A stretch of DNA of 57,843 nt from Moraxella equi (GCF_002027555.1 NZ_MXAP01000050.1:1-57843), one strand, 5' to 3'. Positions 26,803-35,399 are shown, counted from the first letter of the stretch. Made by a program: numbers and translations. The notes: generated from the sequence alone by a model not told the origin.

Positions 26803-27789
26803 ATGATGACCTTTGAGCACTCTAATAAATACAAGGTGTTGGCGGCGGCTGTGGCGATTATTTTGCATGGCGTGGCAGGCGTGGGTTTGGCAACCATGCA
26901 AATGCTTCATATTGAGCCACCTAAAATCACGCCACCGCTTGAAATTCAGATGATTGAGCTTAATAACGAAGAGTCGCCTGAACCACCCAAGCCTGAACCC
27001 ACCCCCGAACCCAAGACAACGCCCACCCCTGCACAGTCTGTGGCGGCACCTGCCCCACCCAAGGCAAGCCCATTGCCACCACCAAAAGCTCCTAAGCCTG
27101 AGCCTAGACCTGAACCCCAAAAAGAGTTACCAAAACCTAAACCACCAAAACCTGAGCTTAAACAAGAACCTGTTAAACTCGAACCCAAAGAGCCACCCAA
27201 AGTCACAGAACCACAGGTGGACATCATCACTCAGGAGCGAGCTCAAAAAGCCTTTGAGTTGCAACAGCAAAGAGAGCGAGAACAGCGTGAACGTGAGCAA
27301 CAAGAAAGAGAACGTCAAGCCGAACGTGAACGTCAAGCCGAACGAGACAGACAGGCAGAATTGGCACGCCAAAAAGCAGAAGCTGATGCCAAAGCCCGTG
27401 CCGAACAAGGTCAAGGCAGGGGTGGTGATGGTAAAGACACCAAAACCGACAATAAAACTGGCAATAAAGATACGACAAAAAGCGGTGGTGCTGGCGGTGG
27501 TGAGCTAAAAGGTCAAAATTTATCCATCTCCAATGCCAGTTGGAAAAGCAAACCTAACTGGAATGGATTGACGTCCGAAAAATTAAGCGGTTCGGCAAAT
27601 TTTGTTGCCACACTCACCATTGATGCTAATGGTAAGATTACCAGTGTCTCTGGCGTGAATACAGGCGATAAAGGCTTGGATAGACAAATCTCCCAAGCCC
27701 TTCGCCGAGCCAGATTGCACCCCTTTAAATCATCAAGCGGTCAGCCGATGTCGGGAACAGTGACATTCTCCACGACAGTACAATTTTAA
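26803..27789 (+). CDS. tonB: TonB family energy-transducing protein
   Basis: 328-residue inner-membrane-anchored periplasmic protein that couples the proton-motive force to outer-membrane receptors. It has one N-terminal helix (LAAAVAIILHGVAGVGLATM), a Pro/Glu/Lys-rich spacer (residues about 45-135), a charged Glu/Arg/Gln coiled-coil-like region (about 140-200), a Gly/Lys linker, and a C-terminal TonB domain (GSANFVATLTIDANGKITSV ... SGQPMSGTVTFSTTVQF). The start at 26803 is chosen over 26716 because it places the membrane anchor near the N terminus. ExbB and ExbD follow on the same strand. Confidence 0.9.
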   Translation: MMTFEHSNKYKVLAAAVAIILHGVAGVGLATMQMLHIEPPKITPPLEIQMIELNNEESPEPPKPEPTPEPKTTPTPAQSVAAPAPPKASPLPPPKAPKPEPRPEPQKELPKPKPPKPELKQEPVKLEPKEPPKVTEPQVDIITQERAQKAFELQQQREREQREREQQERERQAERERQAERDRQAELARQKAEADAKARAEQGQGRGGDGKDTKTDNKTGNKDTTKSGGAGGGELKGQNLSISNASWKSKPNWNGLTSEKLSGSANFVATLTIDANGKITSVSGVNTGDKGLDRQISQALRRARLHPFKSSSGQPMSGTVTFSTTVQF

Positions 27790-27829
27790 ATACAACATTT
27801 ACTTAACCCATTCTTTATAAGGAATGATT

Positions 27830-28384
27830 ATGGATTTTGCACATTATTGGCAATATACTGACGCTGTCAGTAAAACATTATTTTTTATCTTGATTGCTTT
27901 GTCATTGGTTTCATGGTTTGTGGGTATTACTCGCCTACTTAGCTCTCGCCAAATGGCAGGCGTGATTGGCGATGAACTCACTGCCGAGATTGATAACGTC
28001 AGCAAAGATTTTGGTGGGCTTGATTTTAATCAACGCAAAATCATCACCGAGCAGAGCCTGTTACAGAACATCGCTCGCTATCGTTTTGAGCTTGAAAAGG
28101 GTTTATCGGTACTCGGCACGACCGCCGCCATTGCTCCATTTATCGGGCTGTTTGGCACGGTGTGGGGGATTTTTCATGCCTTGCATTCCATCGGTCAGAG
28201 CGGGCAGGCAGGACTTGCCCAAGTGGCAGGGCCGGTGGGCGAAGCCTTGATTATGACGGGTCTAGGTCTGGCGGTGGCGATTCCTGCGGTGGTGTTTTTT
28301 AATATCATCACACGTATCAATAAGCGTGCCATTCATCATGCCAATGATACCGCTCACGCACTGCTTGCCCGTGTGGCACGCTAG
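27830..28384 (+). CDS. exbB: ExbB/TolQ-family proton channel subunit
   Basis: 184-residue inner-membrane protein with three transmembrane helices (residues about 15-35, 100-122, 138-160) and the MotA/TolQ/ExbB signature ERGLSVLGTTAAIAPFIGLFGTVWGI-like segment (here ELEKGLSVLG...). It partners with ExbD to power TonB. The start at 27830 has a ribosome binding site (AAGGA) at good spacing; an ATG at 27824 is too close to it. It lies 40 bp after tonB and 9 bp before exbD. Confidence 0.92.
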   Translation: MDFAHYWQYTDAVSKTLFFILIALSLVSWFVGITRLLSSRQMAGVIGDELTAEIDNVSKDFGGLDFNQRKIITEQSLLQNIARYRFELEKGLSVLGTTAAIAPFIGLFGTVWGIFHALHSIGQSGQAGLAQVAGPVGEALIMTGLGLAVAIPAVVFFNIITRINKRAIHHANDTAHALLARVAR

Positions 28385-28393
28385 GGAGTTATC

Positions 28394-28795
28394 ATGGCGT
28401 TTGAGCTGGGCGACAACGACAATGGGGGCATGAATGAGATTAACCTTATCCCCCTAATTGACATCATGCTGGTACTCATGATTATCTTTTTGGTAACAGC
28501 AACGGTACTAAACCCGACCGTACCGCTTGATTTGCCAAAGACATCGGCACAGGTCAATGACATGCCCCCCGATGTGATACAGATTAGCATTGATGCGGAC
28601 GGTCAAATTTATTGGGATAAAACGGCTTTGAGCCTAGATGAGCTTAACGCTCGTTTTGGTGAAGAAGTGGCAAAAGGGGCTGACCCCCAAGTTCATCTGC
28701 GTGCCGACAAAGAAGGCAAATATGACACAATCGCCCAAGTGCTGGCAACAGCAAGCGGGGCAGGGCTGACTAAGATTGCTTTTGTCAATGAATGA
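28394..28795 (+). CDS. exbD: ExbD/TolR-family proton channel subunit
   Basis: 133-residue protein with a short cytoplasmic N terminus, a single transmembrane helix containing the proton-carrying Asp (NLIPLIDIMLVLMIIFLVTA), and a periplasmic domain (HLRADKEGKYDTIAQVL). It lies 9 bp downstream of exbB and ends the tonB-exbB-exbD operon before a strong terminator. The gene order matches TonB-system operons rather than tolQRA-tolB-pal. Confidence 0.93.
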   Translation: MAFELGDNDNGGMNEINLIPLIDIMLVLMIIFLVTATVLNPTVPLDLPKTSAQVNDMPPDVIQISIDADGQIYWDKTALSLDELNARFGEEVAKGADPQVHLRADKEGKYDTIAQVLATASGAGLTKIAFVNE

Positions 28796-28819
28796 GCTGT
28801 TAAAAATAAATCATCATCA

Positions 28820-28850
28820 AATAAAGCCCTACATTATGTGGGGTTTTATT
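28820..28850 (+). terminator. Terminator of the tonB-exbBD operon
   Basis: A 14-bp stem with no mismatches apart from G-T pairs: AATAAAGCCCTACA (28820-28833) against TGTGGGGTTTTATT (28837-28850), with a 3-nt loop and T-rich downstream sequence. Confidence 0.85.
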
Positions 28851-28896
28851 TATTTGGGCTAAAAATGCGTATCCGTCCAAAAACAAAATTTCATGA

Positions 28897-28902
28897 TATA
28901 AT
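28897..28902 (+). promoter_or_regulatory. Candidate -10 element of queD
   Basis: TATAAT lies 30 bp before the queD start; no good -35 is visible. Transcription from here would give a short leader without a Shine-Dalgarno sequence. Confidence 0.4.
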
Positions 28903-28931
28903 ACAAAAAATTAACCACACAACATTCAAAA

Positions 28932-29528
28932 ATGCGTATCCGTAAACTCTTTAAATTTGAAAATGCCCACATCGTCCGCAACTGCACGTCCGACCGTTGC
29001 AGTCGCTCTATTCATGGGCATAGCTATCAGGTCGAACTTATCCTAGAAGCCCACGCCTTTGACAACGGGCAAATGGTCTATGATTTTGGGCTATTAAAGT
29101 CGCATATTAAGGACTTGATTGACAGCTTTGACCACGCCATTACTTTTTGGGATAAGGACGATAGCGACTATATCCGTGCGTGCAAGGACTTTTCGGCTCG
29201 CTGGATAAGTCTGCCTGTGTCGCCATCTGCCGAGCAGTTTAGTCGTGTGATTTTTTATTGGGCGGATAAAGTACTAGCCAATACCACAACCCAAAATGGC
29301 GAGACGGACGTGTCTGTCTATTCGGTCATCGTCCACGAGACCGCCACAGGGTACGCCCAATGTTTTAAAGAAGACATAGAAAACGACCGTATGGGCAAAT
29401 TGTCGCTGGATATGTTTGAATTTAGCGAACAAGTCAAAGCCGAGTGGGGCGATAGCGAGCTGTTTGATAAGTTAAAACGTGGCGAGAAATTTGTCAATCC
29501 ACAGCCGTTAAGACAAGTGAATTTTTAA
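28932..29528 (+). CDS. queD: 6-carboxy-tetrahydropterin synthase-like protein (QueD/PTPS fold)
   Basis: T-fold enzyme of queuosine precursor synthesis. The 198-residue protein has the zinc histidines in FENAHIV and SIHGHSYQVEL, the nearby catalytic-type cysteine (DRCSRSIHG), the substrate region MVYDFGLLKSHI, the DHAITF segment and the C-terminal HETATGYAQC glutamate. It is longer than E. coli QueD (121 residues), with an insert (about 82-100) and a 40-residue C-terminal tail, a form seen in other gammaproteobacteria. The start codon lies in a 16-base sequence that is duplicated upstream at 28861-28876. Confidence 0.85.
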   Translation: MRIRKLFKFENAHIVRNCTSDRCSRSIHGHSYQVELILEAHAFDNGQMVYDFGLLKSHIKDLIDSFDHAITFWDKDDSDYIRACKDFSARWISLPVSPSAEQFSRVIFYWADKVLANTTTQNGETDVSVYSVIVHETATGYAQCFKEDIENDRMGKLSLDMFEFSEQVKAEWGDSELFDKLKRGEKFVNPQPLRQVNF

Positions 29529-29537
29529 GGATAAACT

Positions 29538-29792
29538 ATGATAGTGTTAGACATTACTCCTAGTGAGCAAGTGATTATTGAAAAAGCAAGTCAAATTGTT
29601 GGTATGCCATTGAGTGATTTTATTACTGAGCAAGCCTATCAAACCGCTTTAAAAATAGTTGATAAAGACAAAGGTATTTATTTGACTGATGAAGAGTGGA
29701 ATAATATGATGGATTTTTTAAATAATCCCCCAGAGCCAAATGAAAAAATGAAAGCGTTAATTGCTCGGGGTTATGAACTTGATAAATCGTAA
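29538..29792 (+). CDS. DUF1778/TacA-type antitoxin
   Basis: 84-residue protein resembling the DUF1778 ribbon-helix-helix antitoxins: LDITPSEQVIIEKASQIVGMPLSDFITEQAYQTAL is the DNA-binding half, and the C-terminal tail (LTDEEWNNMMDFLNNPPEPNEKM) is the toxin-neutralising region. It overlaps the downstream GNAT toxin by 20 bp, the usual TacA-TacT layout, so the pair should autoregulate its own promoter. A ribosome binding site (AAGGATAA) precedes the start. It lies 9 bp after queD, so read-through from queD is possible. Confidence 0.85.
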   Translation: MIVLDITPSEQVIIEKASQIVGMPLSDFITEQAYQTALKIVDKDKGIYLTDEEWNNMMDFLNNPPEPNEKMKALIARGYELDKS

Positions 29793-30285
29793 GCATTCAT
29801 TGGTATTTGAACCGTTAAATAAAAATCACGATAGGTTTTTATTTGACTGTGGTAATGACATATTAAATCGTTTTATTAAACAACTTGCCAGTCAAATTGT
29901 AAAAAGACAGGAAGCGGTTATTTATGTTAGTCATGAAAATGGTCGTGTCATTGGATTTTACACCTTATCAGCGGATAAAATACAAAAATCGGACAGTCCT
30001 GATGAATTAAAAAATCAATCACCACATACTGCCATACCTTGCATATTGATTGGGCGTTTGGCGGTTGATAAAAATTATCAAGGCATGGGAATCGGTATTG
30101 ATTTGTTGGCACACGCCCTACGGCGAGCAAAAAGAACAGCTGAGTTGATTGGTGTGGCTTTTGTGATTGTTGATGCCAAAGATGAACAGGCAAAATCATT
30201 TTATCAAAGTTATGGATTTTTTGAATTGCAAAATACACCATTGAGAATGGCTTTTCCTGTTTCTAAAATTGAACGTGAAGAATGA
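29773..30285 (+). CDS. GNAT-family toxin of a TacA/TacT-type system
   Basis: 170-residue acetyltransferase of the TacT group, which acetylates aminoacyl-tRNA and blocks translation. It shows the acetyl-CoA loop LAVDKNYQGMGIGIDLL (family pattern V..x..QGxGxG), HALRRAKRTAEL and the C-terminal FYQSYGFFEL with the usual catalytic tyrosine. The start at 29773 overlaps the antitoxin end and is preferred to a TTG at 29761. The stop overlaps the tsaE start by 4 bp (ATGA), so the pair is locked into the tsaE-miaA-hfq run. Its AT-rich codons contrast with tsaE, suggesting insertion. Confidence 0.85.
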   Translation: MNLINRKHSLVFEPLNKNHDRFLFDCGNDILNRFIKQLASQIVKRQEAVIYVSHENGRVIGFYTLSADKIQKSDSPDELKNQSPHTAIPCILIGRLAVDKNYQGMGIGIDLLAHALRRAKRTAELIGVAFVIVDAKDEQAKSFYQSYGFFELQNTPLRMAFPVSKIEREE

Positions 30286-30716
30286 AAACTTTAATCCTAA
30301 AAAACGAAACCGACACCGAACATCTTGCCAACGCCCTTGCCAAAACCAATCCCACAGGCAGTCTGTGGCTATCGGGCGATTTGGGGGCGGGCAAGACGAC
30401 TTTTACCCGTTATCTTTTGCGTGCATTGGGGCATACAGGGGCGGTAAAAAGCCCAACTTATACCCTAGTTGAGCCTTATAACATCAATGGTAAGCCTGTG
30501 TACCATGCCGACCTATATCGGCTAAATGACCCAGAAGAGCTGGATTTTATTGGGTTTTTTGAATATTTTGATGAGCTAAATTCGCTGGTTATCATTGAAT
30601 GGGCAAGCCGTGCCGAGAACATTTTACCAAAGCATGATATAACAATAAACATCACAAGACAAGCCGATGAAAGTCGGGTGGTGGAGATTGTTGGAATGGA
30701 TTTGGATTTGTCATGA
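30282..30716 (+). CDS. tsaE: tRNA threonylcarbamoyladenosine biosynthesis ATPase TsaE
   Basis: P-loop ATPase that supports TsaBD in making t6A37 of ANN-decoding tRNAs. The 144-residue protein has Walker A GDLGAGKTTFTRY, SPTYTLVEPY, and HADLYRLNDPEELDFIGFFEYF followed by IIEWASR. It overlaps the toxin gene upstream by 4 bp and miaA downstream by 4 bp. The tsaE-miaA-hfq series is a translation-related cluster (amiB and mutL, often between tsaE and miaA elsewhere, are absent here). Confidence 0.95.
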   Translation: MKTLILKNETDTEHLANALAKTNPTGSLWLSGDLGAGKTTFTRYLLRALGHTGAVKSPTYTLVEPYNINGKPVYHADLYRLNDPEELDFIGFFEYFDELNSLVIIEWASRAENILPKHDITINITRQADESRVVEIVGMDLDLS

Positions 30717-31852
30717 ATTTACATTATCAATCCCTACCCGATAACACCGTCCTATCGCTTATCGCCCCCACCGCCAGCGGTAAAACCGATTTGGCGTTTA
30801 AATTATTTGATACAGGGCGGTTTGAGCTGATTTCGGTGGATAGTGCCCTGATTTATGAGGATATGAACATCGGCACGGCAAAGCCTAGTGATGATGAGCT
30901 TGTCCGTTTTCCGCATTATTTGGTGAATATCATCAAGCCGACCGAGACTTATAACGTGGCGACTTTTGTGGCGGACGTGGAGCGACTCATTGGCGACATT
31001 CACGCACGGGGCAAGATTCCGCTACTTGTGGGCGGTACGATGATGTATTATATGGCGTTACTTGATGGCTTGTCTGCCGTGCCTGACACCGACCCTGCCA
31101 TTCGCCAAAAGGTCATGGCATGGCTGTATGGCAAAGGCATTGGCGAGCTGTACGCCTATCTGCAAACGCATGACCCCAAGATTTGTCAGCGTCTAAAAAT
31201 ATCCGACACCCAACGCATCACAAGGGCGGTGGAAGTGCATGTGCAGACAGGCACACCCATGAGCGTCTGGCAAGATACGCCCAAAGTCGCCCCTTGTCAT
31301 AATCCACACCAGCATTGGCTGACCCTATCGGTAGAGCCTGAACGTGCATGGCTACACGAGCGTATCGCCAAACGCCTTGACATCATGTGGGAGCAGGGAC
31401 TGGTTGATGAAGTGATTCATCTTTTGCAAAAATACCCCGATTTAACGCCTGATATGCCGTCCATGCGGTGCGTGGGCTATCGGCAGGTGTTGGAATTTTT
31501 GGCGATAACTGACCATGAGATTATGCAAATCTCCCCCATTTGGCATGCGTTTGCTATAAATTTACAAAAAAACAACAAAATGACTGCCGAAAATGGCAAA
31601 AATTTTGTAACAAAAGGGCAAAATATGCATGACATGGCTTGCCAAGACATGAAAAATAAGGCATTATATGCAACAAGGCAAATGGCAAAACGCCAATCAA
31701 CATGGCAAAGACAACTGACCAGTTTACCCCAATTTATAAACGCCAATGAAATGAATAAAACAAAGGCTAGCATAACAAGTGACCCCCAGTCACAGCAACG
31801 GATTTTTTCATTTGCAAGCATGAAAGACGCACAAAATGAGCTTTTGGCGTGA
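30713..31852 (+). CDS. miaA: tRNA dimethylallyltransferase MiaA
   Basis: Adds dimethylallyl to A37 of UNN-decoding tRNAs. The 379-residue protein has the P-loop APTASGKTDLAF, the SVDSALIYEDMNIGTAKP substrate motif, LLVGGTMMYYMALLDGLS and MRCVGYRQVLEFL. Between that last motif and the conserved C-terminal ALYATRQMAKRQSTWQRQL lies an insert of about 45 residues (residues about 270-315, Asn/Lys/Met-rich) where a short acidic loop is usual, and the tail is also extended. MiaA is normally about 300-320 residues. The gene is followed 65 bp later by hfq, its common neighbour. Confidence 0.93.
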   Translation: MNLHYQSLPDNTVLSLIAPTASGKTDLAFKLFDTGRFELISVDSALIYEDMNIGTAKPSDDELVRFPHYLVNIIKPTETYNVATFVADVERLIGDIHARGKIPLLVGGTMMYYMALLDGLSAVPDTDPAIRQKVMAWLYGKGIGELYAYLQTHDPKICQRLKISDTQRITRAVEVHVQTGTPMSVWQDTPKVAPCHNPHQHWLTLSVEPERAWLHERIAKRLDIMWEQGLVDEVIHLLQKYPDLTPDMPSMRCVGYRQVLEFLAITDHEIMQISPIWHAFAINLQKNNKMTAENGKNFVTKGQNMHDMACQDMKNKALYATRQMAKRQSTWQRQLTSLPQFINANEMNKTKASITSDPQSQQRIFSFASMKDAQNELLA

Positions 31853-31917
31853 TTTTTAACGTATTTTTCCAAGCACCGTTGGTTGCTTTTTTCTTGTGTT
31901 AATTTTGGAGAACAACA

Positions 31918-32523
31918 ATGTCAAAAGGGCAAAGCCTACAAGACCCCTTCCTAAACGCTCTGCGTAAAGACCGCATTCCTGTGTCTATTTTTTTGGTCAA
32001 TGGTATCAAGCTACAAGGTCAGATTGAATCATTTGACCAGTATGTTGTGTTACTAAAAAACACCGTGAGCCAAATGGTCTATAAGCATGCCATTTCTACC
32101 GTTGTCCCCACTCGCAACCCACGCACAGATGGTGCAACCCCTAGTGCAGGTACGGGCTATCCGTCATCGGTGGGCGTGATGAGTGGCAGTAACTATCAAG
32201 GCACGGGCTATCCTAATGCAGGCTTTGACCGTCAAGGCTTTGGCGGTGGGGCGGGCACAACCCGTCCTGTGGGTGGCTTTACTCGCACTCCGCCAAACCA
32301 AGGTTTTGGTGGCAATCAAGGCTTTGAACGTGGTGGCTATCCACAAGGGGGCATGGGCTTTAATCAAGGCTTTGAGCGTTCGGGTTTTGAAGAGCGTGGC
32401 TTTGATGGTAAAGGCTTTGAGAAAAATGAACGTGGCTTTGATGGCAAGGGATTTGATAATAAAGCCTTTGACAACAGCACCTTTGACCGTCAAGGGTTTG
32501 ACAAAACCAATGACGATGAATGA
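31918..32523 (+). CDS. hfq: RNA chaperone Hfq with long Gly/Phe-rich repeat tail
   Basis: Sm-like hexameric RNA chaperone that pairs small RNAs with mRNAs. Residues 1-66 hold the Sm core, with [41 protein letters not shown] and the [11 protein letters not shown]m2 motif. Residues about 70-201 form a disordered tail with repeated GFE/GFD/GF units ([26 protein letters not shown]). E. coli Hfq has 102 residues. Long glycine-rich tails are, as I recall, known from Moraxella and Acinetobacter. The repeats also make a spurious reverse-strand frame. A strong terminator follows. Confidence 0.95.
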   Translation: MSKGQSLQDPFLNALRKDRIPVSIFLVNGIKLQGQIESFDQYVVLLKNTVSQMVYKHAISTVVPTRNPRTDGATPSAGTGYPSSVGVMSGSNYQGTGYPNAGFDRQGFGGGAGTTRPVGGFTRTPPNQGFGGNQGFERGGYPQGGMGFNQGFERSGFEERGFDGKGFEKNERGFDGKGFDNKAFDNSTFDRQGFDKTNDDE

Positions 32524-32546
32524 TGTCGCTCGTGGTAACTAATCGT

Positions 32547-32575
32547 AAAAAAGCTCACATGATGTGGGCTTTTTT
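32547..32575 (+). terminator. Terminator of hfq
   Basis: A 13-bp stem AAAAAAGCTCACA / TGTGGGCTTTTTT with a 3-nt loop TGA and a terminal T-run. Confidence 0.88.
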
Positions 32576-32685
32576 ATCATAAAAGTTTTTATGATAAAAG
32601 TTATCGCAGTTTGATAAAAATTTGCCATAAAACATCGCCAAATATGGTATCATACCCATTTTATTTTACAAACCATCCGCCGCTC

Positions 32686-33675
32686 ATGAACGACCAAACC
32701 CCGAACACAGCCGACCTTGATACTGACTTTATTAGCGTGGGCTTGACCGCCATTAACACCGAACAAGAAGCATTGGCACTGCTTAAAAATGAGCTTGATG
32801 AGCGTTTTGTGCAGGCGTGTCAGGCGATTTTGGCGTGTCGGGGGCGTGTCGTGGTGACAGGCATGGGCAAGAGTGGACATATCGGGCGTAAGATAGCGGC
32901 GACATTGGCAAGCACGGGCACGCCTGCATTTTTTATGCACCCAGGGGAGGCAGGGCATGGCGATTTGGGTATGCTCGTGCAGGGCGATGTACTGATTGCC
33001 ATTTCTAACTCAGGGCAGTCCGATGAGATTAAAATGCTTATCCCTGTTGTCAAACAGTTGGGTATTCCCCTGATTAGTATCAGCCGTGACCGTCGTGGGT
33101 TTTTACCCAAATCTGCCAATATCGCTTTAACCCTTGGTAATTTTGAAGAAGCCTGTCCGCTCGGACTGGCACCGACATCAAGCACGACCGCCACACTGGC
33201 ATTGGGCGATGCGTTGGCGGTGGCACTGTTGCATGCTCGGGGTTTTACCAGTAATGATTTTGCCTTGTCGCACCCAGCGGGAGCATTGGGACGTAAACTG
33301 TTGACCCGTGTCAAGGATGTCATGCACACCGAGAACCTGCCCGTGGTGCGAGCCGATACCAGTCTTGATAAAGCCCTGCTCGTGATGACAGGGGGGCGAC
33401 TGGGCTTGGCGGTGGTGGTTGATGAGCAGGATGGTGTGGTGGGTATTTTTACCGATGGCGATTTACGGCGTAAACTGGCGGATAACGTGTCGCTATCGAC
33501 CCCCATGAGTACGCTCATGACCAAGCACCCTAAGCATACCACGGGCGAGATGCGAGCGTCTGATGCCCTAACGCTGATGAATGAGCGTGCCATTAGTCAG
33601 CTGTTGGTACTGGACAACGGTAGGCTTGCAGGCGTGATTAGCATTCATGACTTGCTAAAAGCAGGCGTAAGCTAA
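32686..33675 (+). CDS. kdsD: D-arabinose-5-phosphate isomerase KdsD
   Basis: Converts ribulose-5-phosphate to arabinose-5-phosphate, the first step of Kdo synthesis for lipopolysaccharide. The 329-residue protein has an N-terminal SIS domain (VVTGMGKSGHIGRKIAATLASTGTPAFFMHPGEAGHGDLGM) and two C-terminal CBS domains (from VKDVMHTENLPVV; ending AISQLLVLDNGRLAGVISIHDLL). The start at 32686 follows the family. An in-frame ATG at 32611 lies within the sequence just after the hfq terminator and is rejected. It heads the kds-lpt operon. Confidence 0.95.
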   Translation: MNDQTPNTADLDTDFISVGLTAINTEQEALALLKNELDERFVQACQAILACRGRVVVTGMGKSGHIGRKIAATLASTGTPAFFMHPGEAGHGDLGMLVQGDVLIAISNSGQSDEIKMLIPVVKQLGIPLISISRDRRGFLPKSANIALTLGNFEEACPLGLAPTSSTTATLALGDALAVALLHARGFTSNDFALSHPAGALGRKLLTRVKDVMHTENLPVVRADTSLDKALLVMTGGRLGLAVVVDEQDGVVGIFTDGDLRRKLADNVSLSTPMSTLMTKHPKHTTGEMRASDALTLMNERAISQLLVLDNGRLAGVISIHDLLKAGVS

Positions 33676-33702
33676 ATTTATAAAACAACAAAAGGAAAAA
33701 GC

Positions 33703-34224
33703 ATGAGCGATTTAACCAAACGATTGCAAGCGGTCAAACTTTTTGCCATGGACGTGGATGGGATTTTGTCAGACGGGCAAATCATCTATGATGCCAATGG
33801 GATAGAGACCAAAGCCTTTTATGTCCAAGATGGTGTGGGATTAAAGGCATTAAAAGAGCAGGGCATTATCCTTGCCATCATCACAGGTAGAAACTCGCCC
33901 ATGGTGGCACGTCGTGCCGATGAGCTGGGCATTGACCATGTGGTACAGGGGCGAGATGACAAATTTACCGCTTTATCTGCCCTTGTCGATGAGCTTGGAC
34001 TGTCTGTGAGCGAATGCATGTACATGGGTGATGATTTGCCTGACCTAAAAGCCGTGCGTGAATCAGGCGTGGGCGTGTCTGTGCCAAATGGCTGTGCCGA
34101 AACGCAAGCGGTGGCGGACATTGTCACTACCAAATCAGGCGGTCATGGCGCGGTGCGTGAAGTGTGCGAGCAGTTGTTAAAGGCAAAAGGGGCTTATGAT
34201 GCCTTTATCGCCCAATATATCTAA
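33703..34224 (+). CDS. kdsC: Kdo-8-phosphate phosphatase KdsC
   Basis: HAD-family phosphatase that removes phosphate from Kdo-8-P. The 173-residue protein shows the nucleophile motif FAMDVDGILSDG, motif II ITGRNSP, motif III with the conserved lysine in QGRDDKF and motif IV MGDDLPDL. It has no cap domain, as expected for a C0-type tetramer. It lies 27 bp after kdsD and 47 bp before lptC, with a good ribosome binding site (AAAGGAAAAA). Confidence 0.95.
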   Translation: MSDLTKRLQAVKLFAMDVDGILSDGQIIYDANGIETKAFYVQDGVGLKALKEQGIILAIITGRNSPMVARRADELGIDHVVQGRDDKFTALSALVDELGLSVSECMYMGDDLPDLKAVRESGVGVSVPNGCAETQAVADIVTTKSGGHGAVREVCEQLLKAKGAYDAFIAQYI

Positions 34225-34271
34225 ACGTTTAAGCTAGCAATAATCAAGCTCAAAGATAGAGATAATCACTC

Positions 34272-34847
34272 ATGAATCTAAAAATTCTCAGCGTGCTTGG
34301 TGTGATGGCACTCATGGTCGGGGCATGGTTTTTTTACAAAGAAGATGTCAAAATCGAACCTGCCGTGCCGTCTGCCCCTGCCGTCTCTTATGAAGTGACC
34401 GAGATTAAGGCGGTGCAGACCAGTCCTGAGACGGGCGAGATTGAATACACGCTAACGGCGGACAGTTTGGCAAAAAACAGTGCAGGCGTGGATGAGATGA
34501 AAAATGTCAAAATGGACTGGACGCCACCAAATAGCGAAACTTATCATTTAGAAGCCAGCCTTGCCAGTTTGGAGCAGACCACGGGCGATTTGTTATTAAA
34601 AGAAGGCTTTGTGTTGGTGCGACAAGGCGATGACACTAAGCCTGATATGACCATCAAAGGCAATCTACTAACAGGCAATACCAAACAACGTCAAGTGGCA
34701 AGCAGTGAACCCATCAGCGTCACCCAAGGGGTGGACAGCTTTATGGCACAGGGTTTTACAGGGGATTTACAGACAGGCGAGTATGAATTTTATCGCATTC
34801 AAATGGAACTTGCCCCGCCCAAGCGTGAAGACAAGCCCTTATTTTAA
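34272..34847 (+). CDS. lptC: LPS export protein LptC
   Basis: Bitopic inner-membrane protein that passes lipopolysaccharide from LptBFG to LptA. The 191-residue protein has one N-terminal helix (LSVLGVMALMVGAWFFY) and a periplasmic beta-jellyroll (EYTLTADSLAKNSAGVDEMKNV ... GDLQTGEYEFYRIQMEL). Sequence conservation in this family is low; the call rests on size, topology and position between kdsC and lptA. Confidence 0.9.
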   Translation: MNLKILSVLGVMALMVGAWFFYKEDVKIEPAVPSAPAVSYEVTEIKAVQTSPETGEIEYTLTADSLAKNSAGVDEMKNVKMDWTPPNSETYHLEASLASLEQTTGDLLLKEGFVLVRQGDDTKPDMTIKGNLLTGNTKQRQVASSEPISVTQGVDSFMAQGFTGDLQTGEYEFYRIQMELAPPKREDKPLF

Positions 34848-34868
34848 TTCATCTATCATGGATATCTT

Positions 34869-35399
34869 ATGAGAACATCACACTTATTATCAGCCCAAAT
34901 CCTACTTTTTGTGTCAGGGATGGGTATGGCGTTATCTGCTCATGCTCTGCCATCGGACGCCAGTCAGCCCATCCGCCTGCTTGCTGACAAAGCGACATAC
35001 AGCGAGCGTACAGGTGTAACCAGTTATTCGGGTAATGTCATCATCGAGCAAGGTACGCTCAAAATCACCGCCGATAACATCACGCTAAACCTAGATGACA
35101 AACGCAGTATCAAAACTGCCCTAGCAACAGGTCGCCCTGCAACCATGCAACAAGTTGTCACTCAAGAAAAGGGTCTTGCTAAGGGGCAGGCAAATAAGAT
35201 TGATTACAACGCTGTGACAGGTATCATCACGCTCACAGGTAATGCCAAGCTGACCCAAGCAGGGGCAAGCTTTTCGGGTAATACCATTCGTTATAGCCTA
35301 AAACTGGGCGATGTGGAAGCCAATGCTGGCGGTGGTCGCCGTGTGGAGTTGGTGTTTCCGCCAAGCGAGTCCAATAGTCAAACAGGTGTTCGCCCATGA
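34869..35399 (+). CDS. lptA: LPS transport periplasmic protein LptA
   Basis: Forms the periplasmic bridge that carries lipopolysaccharide to LptDE. The 176-residue protein has a signal peptide ending SAHALPSDA and an OstA-type domain with [37 protein letters not shown], then [23 protein letters not shown]. It starts 21 bp after lptC and overlaps lptB by 4 bp (ATGA), so translation is coupled. Confidence 0.94.
   Translation: MRTSHLLSAQILLFVSGMGMALSAHALPSDASQPIRLLADKATYSERTGVTSYSGNVIIEQGTLKITADNITLNLDDKRSIKTALATGRPATMQQVVTQEKGLAKGQANKIDYNAVTGIITLTGNAKLTQAGASFSGNTIRYSLKLGDVEANAGGGRRVELVFPPSESNSQTGVRP

Noticed and set aside
26764..27508. Several long frames in and opposite the tonB spacer
   Set aside because: Low-complexity Pro/Glu/Lys coding DNA produces open alternative frames; tonB itself has the right domains.
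32183..32542. Repeat-rich frames opposite and beside the hfq tail
   Set aside because: They arise from the GFE/GFD codon repeats of Hfq read in other frames.
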